Of a stretch of DNA of 64,000 nucleotides, positions 16,338 to 24,905 are shown piece after piece (within the stretch, counting starts at the first letter, position 1; each line of letters starts with the position of its first letter). Source of the DNA: an uncultured archaeon (GTDB taxonomy: Archaea > Thermoplasmatota > Thermoplasmata > Thermoplasmatales > Thermoplasmataceae). The position numbers and the translations under genes are program-made. The stretch is from assembly GCA_000965745.1 (NCBI GenBank), contig CP009479.1, positions 248,001-312,000 of the forward strand. Reading direction: 5' to 3'. The notes beneath the pieces are model-generated. The model saw nothing but the letters and a program-made list of their open reading frames with translations. It had not been told where the DNA came from and did no database searches.

Positions 16338-18341
16338 CTACCATATCTCGATCCTCTTTCCAGCCAAGGGCTTGCCAGTGCTGCTGATATCCGAAAATGC
16401 CTTCTCGAAACCCGGGTGGCAGTAGACGGGAAGAGTTGCCCTGAACCTGTTGGGCGCGTGGGGATCTATTGTTGCGAGAAGCTTCACCATAGGTTCAAGT
16501 ATGTTCTGCCTCCAGATCTGCCCGTACGAGATGTAGAATCTCTGCTCGGGAGTGAATCCGTCTATGTCCTTCCTCAGCTCCGGCTCCTTTCTGAGTCGCC
16601 TCTGAAGCGCCTCATACGCTATGCTCACTCCCCCGAAATCGGCTATGTTTTCACCCAGTGTCAGCTCACCGTTCACATGCAGGCCGGGGAGAACTTCCAT
16701 GGAGCTGTACAGTTCTACAACATCCTCTGCCTTTGACATGAAGTTCTCTTCGTCTTCTGCCGTCCACCAGTCCTTTATATTCCCGTCTTCATCGTATCTT
16801 CTTCCCTGGTCGTCATAGCCATGGGTTATCTCGTGTGAAATGACTGCTCCAATGGCCCCGTAATTCACTGCAACGTCAACTGCTGTATCGAAGAAAGGAG
16901 GCTGCAGTATCCCCGCCGGGAACACGATCTCATTGTCAGGTGGAGAGAAGTATGCGTTCACGGTTGACGGGGTCATGAACCATTCGTCTTTTTCCACAGG
17001 GAGCCCTGCCCTCCTGATATGCCTCCGCACCTCAAAGGAAGCGGACCTGCAGACGTTCCCGAAGTAATCATCTTTCTTCACAACAACCGATGAGTAGTCC
17101 CTGAATTTGTCAGGGTGCCCAATCTTTGCCCTGAACTTCTCAAATTTTGCCATTGCACGCTGTTTTGTTTCATCGGTCATCCAGTCCAGGCCCTTCAGCC
17201 TGTCCACGAAGACTTCCTGAATATCCCTGACCATAAGGGACATCCTTTCTCTCGCCTCATTGTCGAAGTACTTGCGGACATAAAGTTCGCCCATGGCTTC
17301 ACCCACATGCTGATCGATAACCCTCACCGAACGCTTCCATCTCGGCTCCTGCTCCTTCTGCCCCATTATTGACTTCCCGAACATCTCGAAATGTTCTTCC
17401 TGCATGCCTGAGAACAGGTAGTCTGCTGATGCGTTGAGCACATTCCATTTCAGGTATGCTTTCAATTGTTCTATGGGAAGGCCGGGAAGGTATGATTCAA
17501 GAAACTCGAGAAACTCAGGCTGCCCTACAATTACGTAATCAAGCTCAGGAAGCTCCAGGGATTCGAAATACTTTTTCAGGCCGACTTTTGCAAACCTTTT
17601 CTCAAGTTCTGACACTGCCACCCTGTTGTAATTCTTCTCAGCGTCACGGAGTTCCGTCCTGTTCCTGCTCGCCTTTGCCAGGCTTGTTTCAATATCCATG
17701 ACTGAGGCTGCTGACCTGCCAGCATCTTCCTCACTCAAGCCGTAAATGGAAAACACCTTTTTCACGTGATCGGCATATTTCCTCCTTATATCCTCGAATT
17801 TCTCTGAGAGATAGTAGTCCCTGTCAGGAAGTGTGATACCACCCTGATCCAGGTAGAGGCCGTAGATGGAACTGTTCTTTTCGTCAGTTTTTGAGGATAT
17901 GTCAAAAAGCGGGAAAATGCCGTTCAAATGCAGGTTCACAACATTCTCCATGAATTCCCCGAAAGATCCAGTCCTGTCGAAGGAATCCATGAAATCCGAT
18001 ATTGGCCTGAACCGCAATTTTTCCAGAGTCTCGGTATCCATGGCGGAGGCGTAGAAGTCTCCCAGCATGGATTCCACCTTTCCCGTGGCATTTCCCCCGG
18101 ATTGAGTGCATGATTCAAGAATTTCCTTCAGTTTCTGGTTGTTTGATTCGTTCAATTCCGAAAACGAGTTCCAGCTTGACTTGTCCGGAGGAACCTGGTT
18201 CTCTCTTATCCATTTTCCTGAAGAATAAGTGAAGAAGTCCTGCATAGGATCCACCGAAAGGTCCATGTGTTTTATGGAAAACCCCTGGGATTCAATGCCT
18301 CCTCCACTCTGCTCTTTATCACTGCCGTCCGTTTTCTCCAT
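16338..18341 (-). CDS. M13-family zinc metallopeptidase (neprilysin/PepO-like)
   Basis: An oligopeptidase of 667 aa. The zinc site HEITHGYDDQGRRYD (HEXXH) and the downstream third ligand GENIADFGGVSIAYEA (ENXXD) are both present, as is the N-terminal DPMQDFFTYSSGKWIREN typical of M13. The substrate-binding NAYFSPPDNEIVFPAGIL is intact. There is no signal peptide or transmembrane anchor, unlike eukaryotic neprilysin, so it should act in the cytoplasm on short peptides, as bacterial PepO does. ATG at 18341 (MEKTDGSDKEQ) is chosen; an in-frame upstream start at 18425 would add 28 residues of unlikely composition. Confidence 0.93.
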   Translation of the reverse strand: MEKTDGSDKEQSGGGIESQGFSIKHMDLSVDPMQDFFTYSSGKWIRENQVPPDKSSWNSFSELNESNNQKLKEILESCTQSGGNATGKVESMLGDFYASAMDTETLEKLRFRPISDFMDSFDRTGSFGEFMENVVNLHLNGIFPLFDISSKTDEKNSSIYGLYLDQGGITLPDRDYYLSEKFEDIRRKYADHVKKVFSIYGLSEEDAGRSAASVMDIETSLAKASRNRTELRDAEKNYNRVAVSELEKRFAKVGLKKYFESLELPELDYVIVGQPEFLEFLESYLPGLPIEQLKAYLKWNVLNASADYLFSGMQEEHFEMFGKSIMGQKEQEPRWKRSVRVIDQHVGEAMGELYVRKYFDNEARERMSLMVRDIQEVFVDRLKGLDWMTDETKQRAMAKFEKFRAKIGHPDKFRDYSSVVVKKDDYFGNVCRSASFEVRRHIRRAGLPVEKDEWFMTPSTVNAYFSPPDNEIVFPAGILQPPFFDTAVDVAVNYGAIGAVISHEITHGYDDQGRRYDEDGNIKDWWTAEDEENFMSKAEDVVELYSSMEVLPGLHVNGELTLGENIADFGGVSIAYEALQRRLRKEPELRKDIDGFTPEQRFYISYGQIWRQNILEPMVKLLATIDPHAPNRFRATLPVYCHPGFEKAFSDISSTGKPLAGKRIEIW

Positions 18342-19045
18342 TGAACTCACAACTCTGAATGTATGGACGGATGTTAGATAAAAGTTGGTTCCGGAATAAG
18401 CGGGTAAAGCTTCCGGTCGTTCCAATTGTAATTTGGCTCCAGATCTGGAGTGTAATACACAAGGATCCGATGCAGAGTAGCTAAACCTAAAATTAATAAC
18501 ATGTTTCTGCTGGCAAATAGAGCGTGCTTGAAATATAGAATCAGAGAAGCTTCAAAGGAAGAACTGCAGGAGGGAGTATCTCCGTCCTGCTTTCGTATTG
18601 TGCGATCATAAACTCAAGCAGGATTATTACTTCCTCAAGCGAAACATATCGACAGCCGTGAGGAGAAGAGGGGGGAGGCATGCCGTCCCCGCTTCCTGCA
18701 CCTTCATTCCCGCATTATGCGGCCTTTTCCTTCCTGGAATGGGTGGCGTGGGCCTCTTGCCTGCTGGAGTTGGTTCAGGATTCGATGGCATTTATCTCGC
18801 AACAAACTTGCTCTGGCCTGGAATGCCTGTCCTGTCTGTGCTGTTCCATGGATTTGCAGCGATCAGGGCAAACAGCCACTTCTGTCCGCAGTCCTCACTG
18901 GCAGGAAGGTGACAGGAGACTGGGTGGAAAAGTCAATGCCATATCTACCGGAAAGGAATTACAGAATATGACGGAAACCATCCATTTCCCTTCGTGTTAC
19001 ATTCGTTGTTGCGGTGCTTCATGAGACAGATTTTCCAGCCTTGAA
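18342..19045. other. Long gap without a supported gene
   Basis: About 700 bases. Overlapping frames at 18598-19024 give peptides rich in Cys, Trp, Pro and Gly that do not resemble proteins. A plus-strand frame at about 18526-18612 reads KYRIREASKEELQEG, which has a coding-like composition but ends quickly, so the gap may hold gene debris. A promoter for the M13 gene should lie at 18342-18500. No RNA pattern was recognised. Confidence 0.45.
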
Positions 19046-20455
19046 TCACGAACTCCTGACAAGAGATGTGAAAACCCCAGCAAGGCTCAGTATTCCGGAA
19101 AGGAGCATCACGGTCCTGAGTCCGGTCATGAAGCCTGTAACGTCCACCGCCGACAGGTTTGAGTTTATTCCTGAGAAGAGTTCCAGAAGCATGGTTCTGG
19201 GCATGGCTTCCGCCAGCAGAGTGCTCATCACTGCCAGGCTCATCAGTTGACCTACGAACCTCATGGTGCCGAGAGTGCCTGAAGCTGTGCCTGAATATTT
19301 GCGATCCACCGAACCCATGACTGAATTGGTGTTTGGTGCTGAAAAAAGGCCGAAGCCTACACCTATTACGCCAAGTGGCCAGATCATCCCTGTAGGGGTG
19401 ATTCTACCTATGTCGAAGTATATCCCGAAAAATGCAGCGGAAATAATCAGCATCCCCATGGAGGACAGGGCCCGTGATCCAAAGCGGTCCGACAATCTTC
19501 CGCTTATTGGTGAAAAAATGACCATTAGAATGGGTTCCACGGTAAGTATGAGTCCCGATTCCGAAGGCGACAGGCCTGCTATAACCGAGAAATAAATTGA
19601 GAAAACAAAAACTATAGCAAATGTGCTTATGTAATTGAGGAAAGCCGTGAAGTTTGCTGCAGAGAACGTCCTGTTCCTTGTAAACAGCCTCATGTCAAGT
19701 ATCGGTTCCTCTTTCCTTCTTTCAAAGAGAACGAAAAGCACAAGTACAAGAAGGCCGAATCCCAGGAGATAAATCGTTGCTGTGAACCCGTAAACTTCGC
19801 TAAAACTCAGGTAAAGGACTATTGAAAGTATGGCTATAAGAAAAAGGGCGAAACCAAGGTAGTCTATGCTCCTAGCCGCAGTAGGAACATCAACTTTCCT
19901 GAGGAACGCATAAACCGGGATGAGTGAGAGAAAAGCAAAGGCTGCGACTACGTAGAAGAGGGATTGCCAGCCGAGAAACTCGACAAGAACCCCGGCGAGT
20001 ATTGGTCCGGTAGTGAGCCCGAGATATACTGACATGGCATTGATTCCCAGTGCACCTCCTCTTGCATCCGGAGGATACACTGAACTGACAATGGCAGTTC
20101 CGTTTACCGATAGAAGAGAGCCGCCAACGCCCATAACGAGTGTGGAAAATATGAGGAAATACACTGAGTTGGAAAATATTGACAATACTCCTCCTGCTCC
20201 AAAGACAAGGAAACCGAGCATGTAGAATCTTGGCCTGCCAAATATGTCTGAAAGCTTGCCGAAGAGTATCATGAGGGAAGGGAGTGCTATGAGGTACGCC
20301 ATTGGCACCCAGACCATAAGAGTGAATGAAGCCTTGAGAAAATGTCCGATCTCCGGAACAGAGAATGAAATAACACTACTGGTGAAAGGTGGTATGAAGG
20401 CACCAAGAGAAGTTGCAAATAGAACCTTGGGGTTCGAATACCTGCTCATCAGCAT
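19046..20455 (-). CDS. MFS drug-exporter-like permease (DHA2/EmrB type)
   Basis: A 469-aa permease with about 14 membrane helices, the DHA2 family topology. Family motifs: VPMAYLIALPSLMILFGKLSD followed by IFGRPRFYMLGF (motif A, G-x-L-x-D-x-x-G-R), and LGLTTGPILAGVLVEFLGWQ (motif C, GPxLGG-like, typical of exporters). A second motif-A-like loop, SGRLSDRFGSRALSS, opens the second half. Helix 13-14 residues include GTLGTMRFVGQ. Probable role: proton-driven export of hydrophobic compounds; the substrate is unknown. It stands alone on its strand. Confidence 0.85.
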   Translation of the reverse strand: MLMSRYSNPKVLFATSLGAFIPPFTSSVISFSVPEIGHFLKASFTLMVWVPMAYLIALPSLMILFGKLSDIFGRPRFYMLGFLVFGAGGVLSIFSNSVYFLIFSTLVMGVGGSLLSVNGTAIVSSVYPPDARGGALGINAMSVYLGLTTGPILAGVLVEFLGWQSLFYVVAAFAFLSLIPVYAFLRKVDVPTAARSIDYLGFALFLIAILSIVLYLSFSEVYGFTATIYLLGFGLLVLVLFVLFERRKEEPILDMRLFTRNRTFSAANFTAFLNYISTFAIVFVFSIYFSVIAGLSPSESGLILTVEPILMVIFSPISGRLSDRFGSRALSSMGMLIISAAFFGIYFDIGRITPTGMIWPLGVIGVGFGLFSAPNTNSVMGSVDRKYSGTASGTLGTMRFVGQLMSLAVMSTLLAEAMPRTMLLELFSGINSNLSAVDVTGFMTGLRTVMLLSGILSLAGVFTSLVRSS

Positions 20456-21069
20456 TTTTCCGTGATTTTACGGATCTGCTGTACAGATTATAACGTTTTT
20501 TATTACACCGAAACAAAAGGGCAACGCCCTTGATACATTTCCACTGACCAGCCTGTTCCCTTTAATCGATGCCTATTTTCCTCACGTTTTGGTCATAGAT
20601 ATGAAGAGATTTTCTATTATCGACATTTCTCTTGCGAATTGTATCCAGAAGATTCAATTGAAATACAAAAACTGTCGTGAAAAACACTCAACTTCTGAAG
20701 GTTTCTGGATTGTAAACTTCAAAAGAGTGCCGAATTCCAAGGCAATGACTCGCTTCACCATCATTTGTTCCTAAACAAGAGGCAAATGCTCAAAACCAAC
20801 AAAATAAAACCAGTAATGATGAGGGGTATCAGGATTTCATAAGTTGGATATACAGGGCATGCATACCATGTAGAAAGGTTTTATCGAGTGTAGGTCCATC
20901 CAAAATACACGCTGTTGGAGTATTAATTTCTGACCTCCTATTAAGGCTGACCCTATCGAAGCCAGGATGGTTCCAATATGTGTCCTTTGAAAGCTCATAA
21001 CAATATTTTCTTCTTTGTTATAACTAGACTGCCCATATTTTGTTCTATCTGCAGATTGAAGTGTCCGCT
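20456..21069. other. AT-rich flank of the tRNA-Thr island, no gene seen
   Basis: About 610 bases between the exporter and the integrase remnant. Short frames such as 20589-20774 (+) are Lys/Ser/Ile-rich with no motif and no clear start signal. The composition is visibly more AT-rich than the core genes to the left, like the island to the right, so the element debris may extend here. Confidence 0.4.
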
Positions 21070-21387
21070 TCATAAGGAGCAAACTGGACGAATTCGCCGG
21101 AAGCAACGATGCACAATTGATAGTAGAGCCAAAAAAAAGCTAAGAGAGCCAATAGAGGGTTTTGAACCCCCGACCTGCTGATTACGAATTACATCAAATG
21201 CTTCCTTTGGCAAGTGCAAATAAGACTTGATGATGGGCGACCCCGCTACGCGGATGGAGGTAAGTACTCTGAAATGATGTGTCGACCTTTTTTCATTTGC
21301 ACCGATAGTGAACCAACCTAAATTGTTAGGCTGAAGATATAACTCGGTCAGCTTATTGATATAAATAGTGATTTCGCAAACCTTAGC
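21070..21387 (-). pseudogene. Tyrosine recombinase (integrase) C-terminal remnant
   Basis: A start-less minus-strand frame, open from just after an in-frame stop at 21388-21390 to a stop at 21070, reads ANEKRSTHHFR (HHFR at 21268-21279, the H-x-x-R box). It then jumps to TSIRVAGSPIIKSYLHLPKEA (SYLHL at 21211-21225, the catalytic Tyr context). In an intact recombinase about 20 residues (the HTFAT helix) and the G-H box would lie between, so there is an internal deletion. The frame then continues straight through the tRNA-Thr-like sequence at 21144-21191, as in integrases whose genes overlap their attachment site. The gene is dead: no start, no Arg I region, missing boxes. Confidence 0.6.
21144..21191 (-). 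repeat. tRNA-Thr 3'-half fragment (attachment-site copy 1)
   Basis: This segment matches the intact tRNA-Thr at 25843-25890 at about 40 of 48 positions, from the discriminator side through the acceptor strand, T arm, variable loop and into the anticodon loop. It has no D arm or 5' acceptor strand, so it is not a working tRNA. Read as RNA, the anticodon position is CGU instead of UGU. The break in the anticodon loop is where tyrosine recombinases usually cross over. Confidence 0.75.
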
Positions 21388-21464
21388 TCAAGTCCCTATC
21401 GCGATCTCTTATCGGATCAAGGGATGCGATGCGCCTGGAAGGTTTGCAGAAAGGAGTGGTTAAA

Positions 21465-21851
21465 ATGCGGATTGCAAAGGAAGATGTTGACGTTAGGATG
21501 GAAATTCCCGGAGTTGTAGTAAGGCAGAAGAAAGAGTTTGGAGATGTTAGTGACTACCATAAGATCAGCGGTGAGTATTTCACTCTTGCAGCAGGAGTAG
21601 ATACTACTGAACTTTTTCAAGGGTTGGAAGGAAACCTTTGCCAAAGCCCTCATTGGGGATTTGTGTTACGCGGTAAAATTACTACTACAGACTCGTCCGG
21701 CGAAAAAGAGACAGTCCATGAGAATGACCTTTTTTACTGGCCTCCGGGACATAACGTAAAGGTCGATGATGATGCTGAGATAATCATGTTTAGTCCTCAG
21801 GATGAGCACAGCGAGGTCATAGAACACATGATCGCAAAGACCACACGTTAG
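21465..21851 (+). CDS. Single-domain cupin protein
   Basis: A small beta-barrel protein of 128 aa. The cupin core is visible in SPHWGFVLRGKITTTD (H-x-G-x-V-x-x-G) and ENDLFYWPPGHNVKVDDDAE (the second motif, P-x-G-H). The first motif has one His rather than the common two-His and Glu triad, so metal binding is uncertain. ATG at 21465 is chosen because AGGAG stands 8 bases before it; an in-frame ATG at 21429 lacks such a signal. It lies alone between the two attachment-site copies. The substrate is unknown. Confidence 0.72.
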   Translation: MRIAKEDVDVRMEIPGVVVRQKKEFGDVSDYHKISGEYFTLAAGVDTTELFQGLEGNLCQSPHWGFVLRGKITTTDSSGEKETVHENDLFYWPPGHNVKVDDDAEIIMFSPQDEHSEVIEHMIAKTTR

Positions 21852-22116
21852 GTCTCTGTGTAAATTATCAAAATAAGAGTTATGATCTTCCCATCCATTC
21901 AGGGCATGGCCTGAGAAATTGAAGTGTGTCAGGACTATCCTCTGGTATGGGTGGATGAAATTCCATTCAATGTTCCATATTGCTGAGCTTATGCACTGTT
22001 ACTAATACATCGGTGGGCAGAAGTCGACTCGTCATGTTTATGAAAAGCACTTGAAATTCTGCAACATCCAAGAAGTTTACTTCGGAAACAGTTCATAAGT
22101 CCAATATGCCCAAAAA
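21852..22116. other. Gap within the island
   Basis: About 265 bases between the cupin and attachment-site copy 2, AT-rich, with no frame or motif that I can support on either strand. Confidence 0.4.
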
Positions 22117-22160
22117 GAGGCCACTGTAGGGGTTTGAACCACAACATGCCTATTACCAGC
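22117..22160 (-). repeat. tRNA-Thr 3'-half fragment (attachment-site copy 2)
   Basis: A second, more diverged copy of the tRNA 3' half: acceptor strand GGCCACTGTAG, T-loop-like GGTTTGAACC, then the degenerate anticodon side attaccagc. It is in the same orientation as copy 1 and as the intact tRNA, and it is followed by the same flank (ATGCTTC-TTTG-CAAGTG) as copy 1, so the two copies share a common origin beyond the tRNA part. Confidence 0.55.
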
Positions 22161-22240
22161 TAAATCTGGATGCTTCATTTGACAAGTGTAATTGCAGACG
22201 ATGAGATGCATAATTTCCCGTAAGATTATGTTAGATATTC
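22153..22240 (-). pseudogene. Second integrase tail remnant
   Basis: On the minus strand the frame reads GNYASHRLQLHLSNEA and then a stop. It parallels AGSPIIKSYLHLPKEA of the first remnant, including the LHL-x-x-EA end that follows the catalytic Tyr in tyrosine recombinases. In this copy the Tyr position is Leu. Only about 25 codons are readable, so this is a deeply decayed tail that I recognise mainly by comparison with the first copy. Confidence 0.4.
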
Positions 22241-22291
22241 ACACCTGATTATACTCATTAGTTCTGTTGCCACTCCACAACAAGCAGGATG

Positions 22292-23227
22292 TCAAAAATT
22301 GTAAATTAACCGCACGCCAGTTTCAATTATTTTGTAACCAAGATTTTGACAAAGACTTATTGCAGCTTTATTTTCAGAGTCAACAAAAAGTGTAACAATT
22401 TTAGCATGGGATAGTGCAAGGTCGGTGAATTCCGAAACAATCTCTCTCGAATAGCCCCTTCTCCTATAATTGGGTAATGTTTCTACACCTGAAATGATCC
22501 AATTATGAGTTGCACGAGCATGAATTTGACCAACAGAGGCAAGTTCTCCATTATCTGCAAATATTCCGAATACAATTTCCTTTTCCAGGAAATCACCGGC
22601 TATTCTGATTTTCTCTGCTGTGACATTTCCATTTTCTTGATTTTGGAATGCTGCGTAGTCCAAAGCGTTCTTCCTGCTCAATCTCACTGCTCTTTTTGAA
22701 TTTGCTATACCTACTCGATTGTCAGAGAAGGCCATTATTAGTTCAGTTTCCACTTCGCACTTTTGAAGATACGATTTCAGAATGTCCGAATTCAATTAAT
22801 CGGTAGTTATAATTGAATGTTTCTTTGGAATCAGCTTTACATGAGATGGAATTGCAATTTTGTCGGAATGAGTATAGACCCAAAACAAGTTGTCTTCGAT
22901 TGCGTCAAACATAAAGAGGTATCCAATTACTTTCTCATCTTTATAAGAAACGTAGAGGTGTGCTCTCTCGTTGAAATCATCCTTGCAAAAATACAGCGTA
23001 TATGTACCTTTAACCGGGTCGTTCGTTATGATATAGCCTTCCAAGTCTTTTGACACATGTCTGACCTCCGTTGTAGTTACGCTGCATGCATCAACCATAC
23101 ATTCACGATCAATGAAAGCATTCAAGATGGAAATATCTTCTTGCAATGAGAAGGCGATAATTCTATGAGATCTATGCAAAGCACCATTCATGCCCCTTAA
23201 GCCATGATTTCTCATCTTCTCCACCAC
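22292..23227 (-). pseudogene. Two-domain GNAT acetyltransferase interrupted by one in-frame stop
   Basis: The frame is continuous from 23227 (or ATG 23215, preceded by GGTGGTGGAG) to 22292 except for one TAA at 22796-22798. The first part (143 aa) has a YVSYKDEKVIGYLFMF core. The second (167 aa from the next codon) has the acetyl-CoA loop in GVETLPNYRRRGYSREIVSEF and the closing VDSENKAAISLCQNLGYKI. Together, 311 residues match the length and order of two-domain archaeal GNAT proteins. The neat in-frame break suggests a recent nonsense change; readthrough, or separate translation of the second half from the TTG beside the stop, is possible but less likely. Confidence 0.7.
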
Positions 23228-23344
23228 CTTTCTTGGCAGTGTTATTAGAAAAGAAGTTCCCCTTTTTGAAACGTGAGAAACGTCAATAAGTTCCTTTTCT
23301 GATATAGTTGGTAATATTACAATAAAATAAAGAAGTTTCAGGAA

Positions 23345-24121
23345 TTAGTAGGCTTGTACAAGCGAAAGGCTTGAGAGGGATTTGACAACCAAGCTTCTGT
23401 CATTATCACCATTATTATTTGAAGACTCATTTTCTCTGTATTCTCCATATAGTGCTATGAATTTTTCATCACATGTATAGAAATTTATCTCTGAATACAT
23501 GTCTTCTTTGGAGCCCAGAGCCAATATCACTATGAGCTCTGAGAGTATCTCTTTGTCTTTTCCGTGTCCATTCTCGTTAAAAAATTTTGAAATTGAACCA
23601 CCCTCAATCGCTTTTCTCAGCTTAGTTGAATCTTCAAGCTTTGCCTTAGAATCAATAGTGGGAAATAGAGCAGTTATCCTAATCATTATGCTGTGATTAT
23701 TGTCGCTAGCTAGATGTAATAAGTCCTCCTGAATTTCATCGAAGGACATACCCATAAGTGTGTTGCTAATGCTGTTAAAAGCAGACAAAACAAACTCTAC
23801 TCTATTTTTCTTTATGATTTCTCTGTCTTCTGCTAGCATTTTCTCGATATCTACCAATGCCTTGGCCTTTCCTCTGATATCAAGTGCGTCCCAACCTCTA
23901 TTAGATCTTTCAAGATGCTTAAGATGGTCTCTTACCTTTGCTGATAAAAGTGCAAATGCTTCAGCGAGAATCTCTTCGATTTCTACCAACACTCTGCGAC
24001 TCAACTTGATTTGTCGACTCTTAAAATCAGAAATGAACTCCAAAGCTTTCTTGTGTCTCTTCCTGTTCAGATAAACTGCGTCAAATGCTATGTTTGTATC
24101 TATGAATTTTCCGTCTGTTAT
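23345..24121 (-). CDS. PIN-like nuclease-domain protein with no standard start codon
   Basis: A PIN-type fold is suggested by the order of acidic residues: FIDTNIAFDAVY at the very N-terminus (D-T-N), SRRVLVEIEEI (Glu), GHGKDKEILSELIVILAL (Asp), and EINFYTCDEKFIALY (T-x-D-x-x-F). These are the metal-site signatures of PIN ribonucleases, including VapC-like toxins. No ATG, GTG or TTG precedes FIDTN: the first, TTG at 24043, would remove the D-T-N strand. I place the start at ATA 24121, 7 bases after a purine run (GAGGGGGGG) that could act as the ribosome site. The 258-aa length is longer than VapC because of an inserted helical region. The upstream gene's stop is 12 bases away, so translation could be coupled. 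Confidence 0.6.
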   Translation of the reverse strand: MTDGKFIDTNIAFDAVYLNRKRHKKALEFISDFKSRQIKLSRRVLVEIEEILAEAFALLSAKVRDHLKHLERSNRGWDALDIRGKAKALVDIEKMLAEDREIIKKNRVEFVLSAFNSISNTLMGMSFDEIQEDLLHLASDNNHSIMIRITALFPTIDSKAKLEDSTKLRKAIEGGSISKFFNENGHGKDKEILSELIVILALGSKEDMYSEINFYTCDEKFIALYGEYRENESSNNNGDNDRSLVVKSLSSLSLVQAY

Positions 24122-24133
24122 TAGGACCCCCCC

Positions 24134-24862
24134 TCAATCAGGTATTGGCGGAATCTCTTTCAACCTTTCAACAAACTCTTTTCTTCCTTTAGAAAATTTC
24201 TCGGTTTCCCCTAATGACATTAATCTTAGCTCTGCAAACCGTCTTATCATAATTAGTTCATCCAGCTCATCCTTAACATAGGCGTAGATGATTACCTGAT
24301 AAATGAAAGATGCAAAAGAAAGAATTACTTTTTCTTCGACGCTCAGTTTGTTTGTTTTTGACAGAGCAAATGCTATGCTTCTCAAAAGATTTGTATACAG
24401 ATCGTAGTATGAAAGGAATAGTGCATCGTTAGTGTTCCAGGTTTCCTTCTCTTTAATATCTTTTAGGACCTCCGGTCTAAGCTTTTCGAGATTGGAAATT
24501 GATTCAATCACATAGTCTCTCCAAAGTTCGTTCTTTTCCTTTTCCGACATATCCTGCAGAAACTGATCCACATAATCGAATCTGTCATCTAATTCTTTTA
24601 TCTTCTCTTCATAATCATCAAGAATGGATTCGTTAGGTTCCTCAAATGATACTTCTGTTCTCATCAATTCAAGCATTATGCCAGCCAAGTTTTCATAGAC
24701 TGTTGTGCTCTTTTTAACGTAGTCTCTAATCAAGTCTTTGACGACTTTCCTCGCAATGTGGTCCCTCTTCATTTTCCTTTCAATTGAGTTTAGAGGCTTT
24801 GGGACTATTAAGCTTCTAAAATACTCATTATTACTAAGGACGGACATTCCTACTACATGCAT
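24134..24862 (-). CDS. All-helical protein paired with the PIN-like gene
   Basis: Not recognised. From ATG at 24862 it is 242 aa, rich in Glu, Lys, Leu and Ile, and almost entirely predicted helix. Segments include KMKRDHIARKVVKDLIRDYV, a charged stretch DYEEKIKELDDRFDYVDQFL, and a hydrophobic helix KVILSFASFIYQVIIYAYVK before a basic tail ending in PPIPD. The frame continues upstream to 24949, but the extra sequence would overlap the divergent rhomboid-like gene. Tight coupling to the PIN-like gene suggests one functional unit, for example a toxin plus neutralising partner or a defence pair; this is inference from arrangement only. Confidence 0.55.
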   Translation of the reverse strand: MHVVGMSVLSNNEYFRSLIVPKPLNSIERKMKRDHIARKVVKDLIRDYVKKSTTVYENLAGIMLELMRTEVSFEEPNESILDDYEEKIKELDDRFDYVDQFLQDMSEKEKNELWRDYVIESISNLEKLRPEVLKDIKEKETWNTNDALFLSYYDLYTNLLRSIAFALSKTNKLSVEEKVILSFASFIYQVIIYAYVKDELDELIMIRRFAELRLMSLGETEKFSKGRKEFVERLKEIPPIPD

Positions 24863-24905
24863 ATTAATCGATCTATTTACTTTAACCTTTTCACATAATG
24901 TTATC

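Noticed and set aside
18598-19024. Overlapping plus-strand frames encoding Cys/Trp/Pro-rich peptides
   Set aside because: Composition is unlike the real proteins of this window, the frames overlap each other, and no motif or start signal is visible.
20589-20774. Plus-strand frame of 61 codons in the AT-rich flank of the island
   Set aside because: Low-complexity Lys/Ser/Ile composition and no supporting signal or homology that I can recognise.
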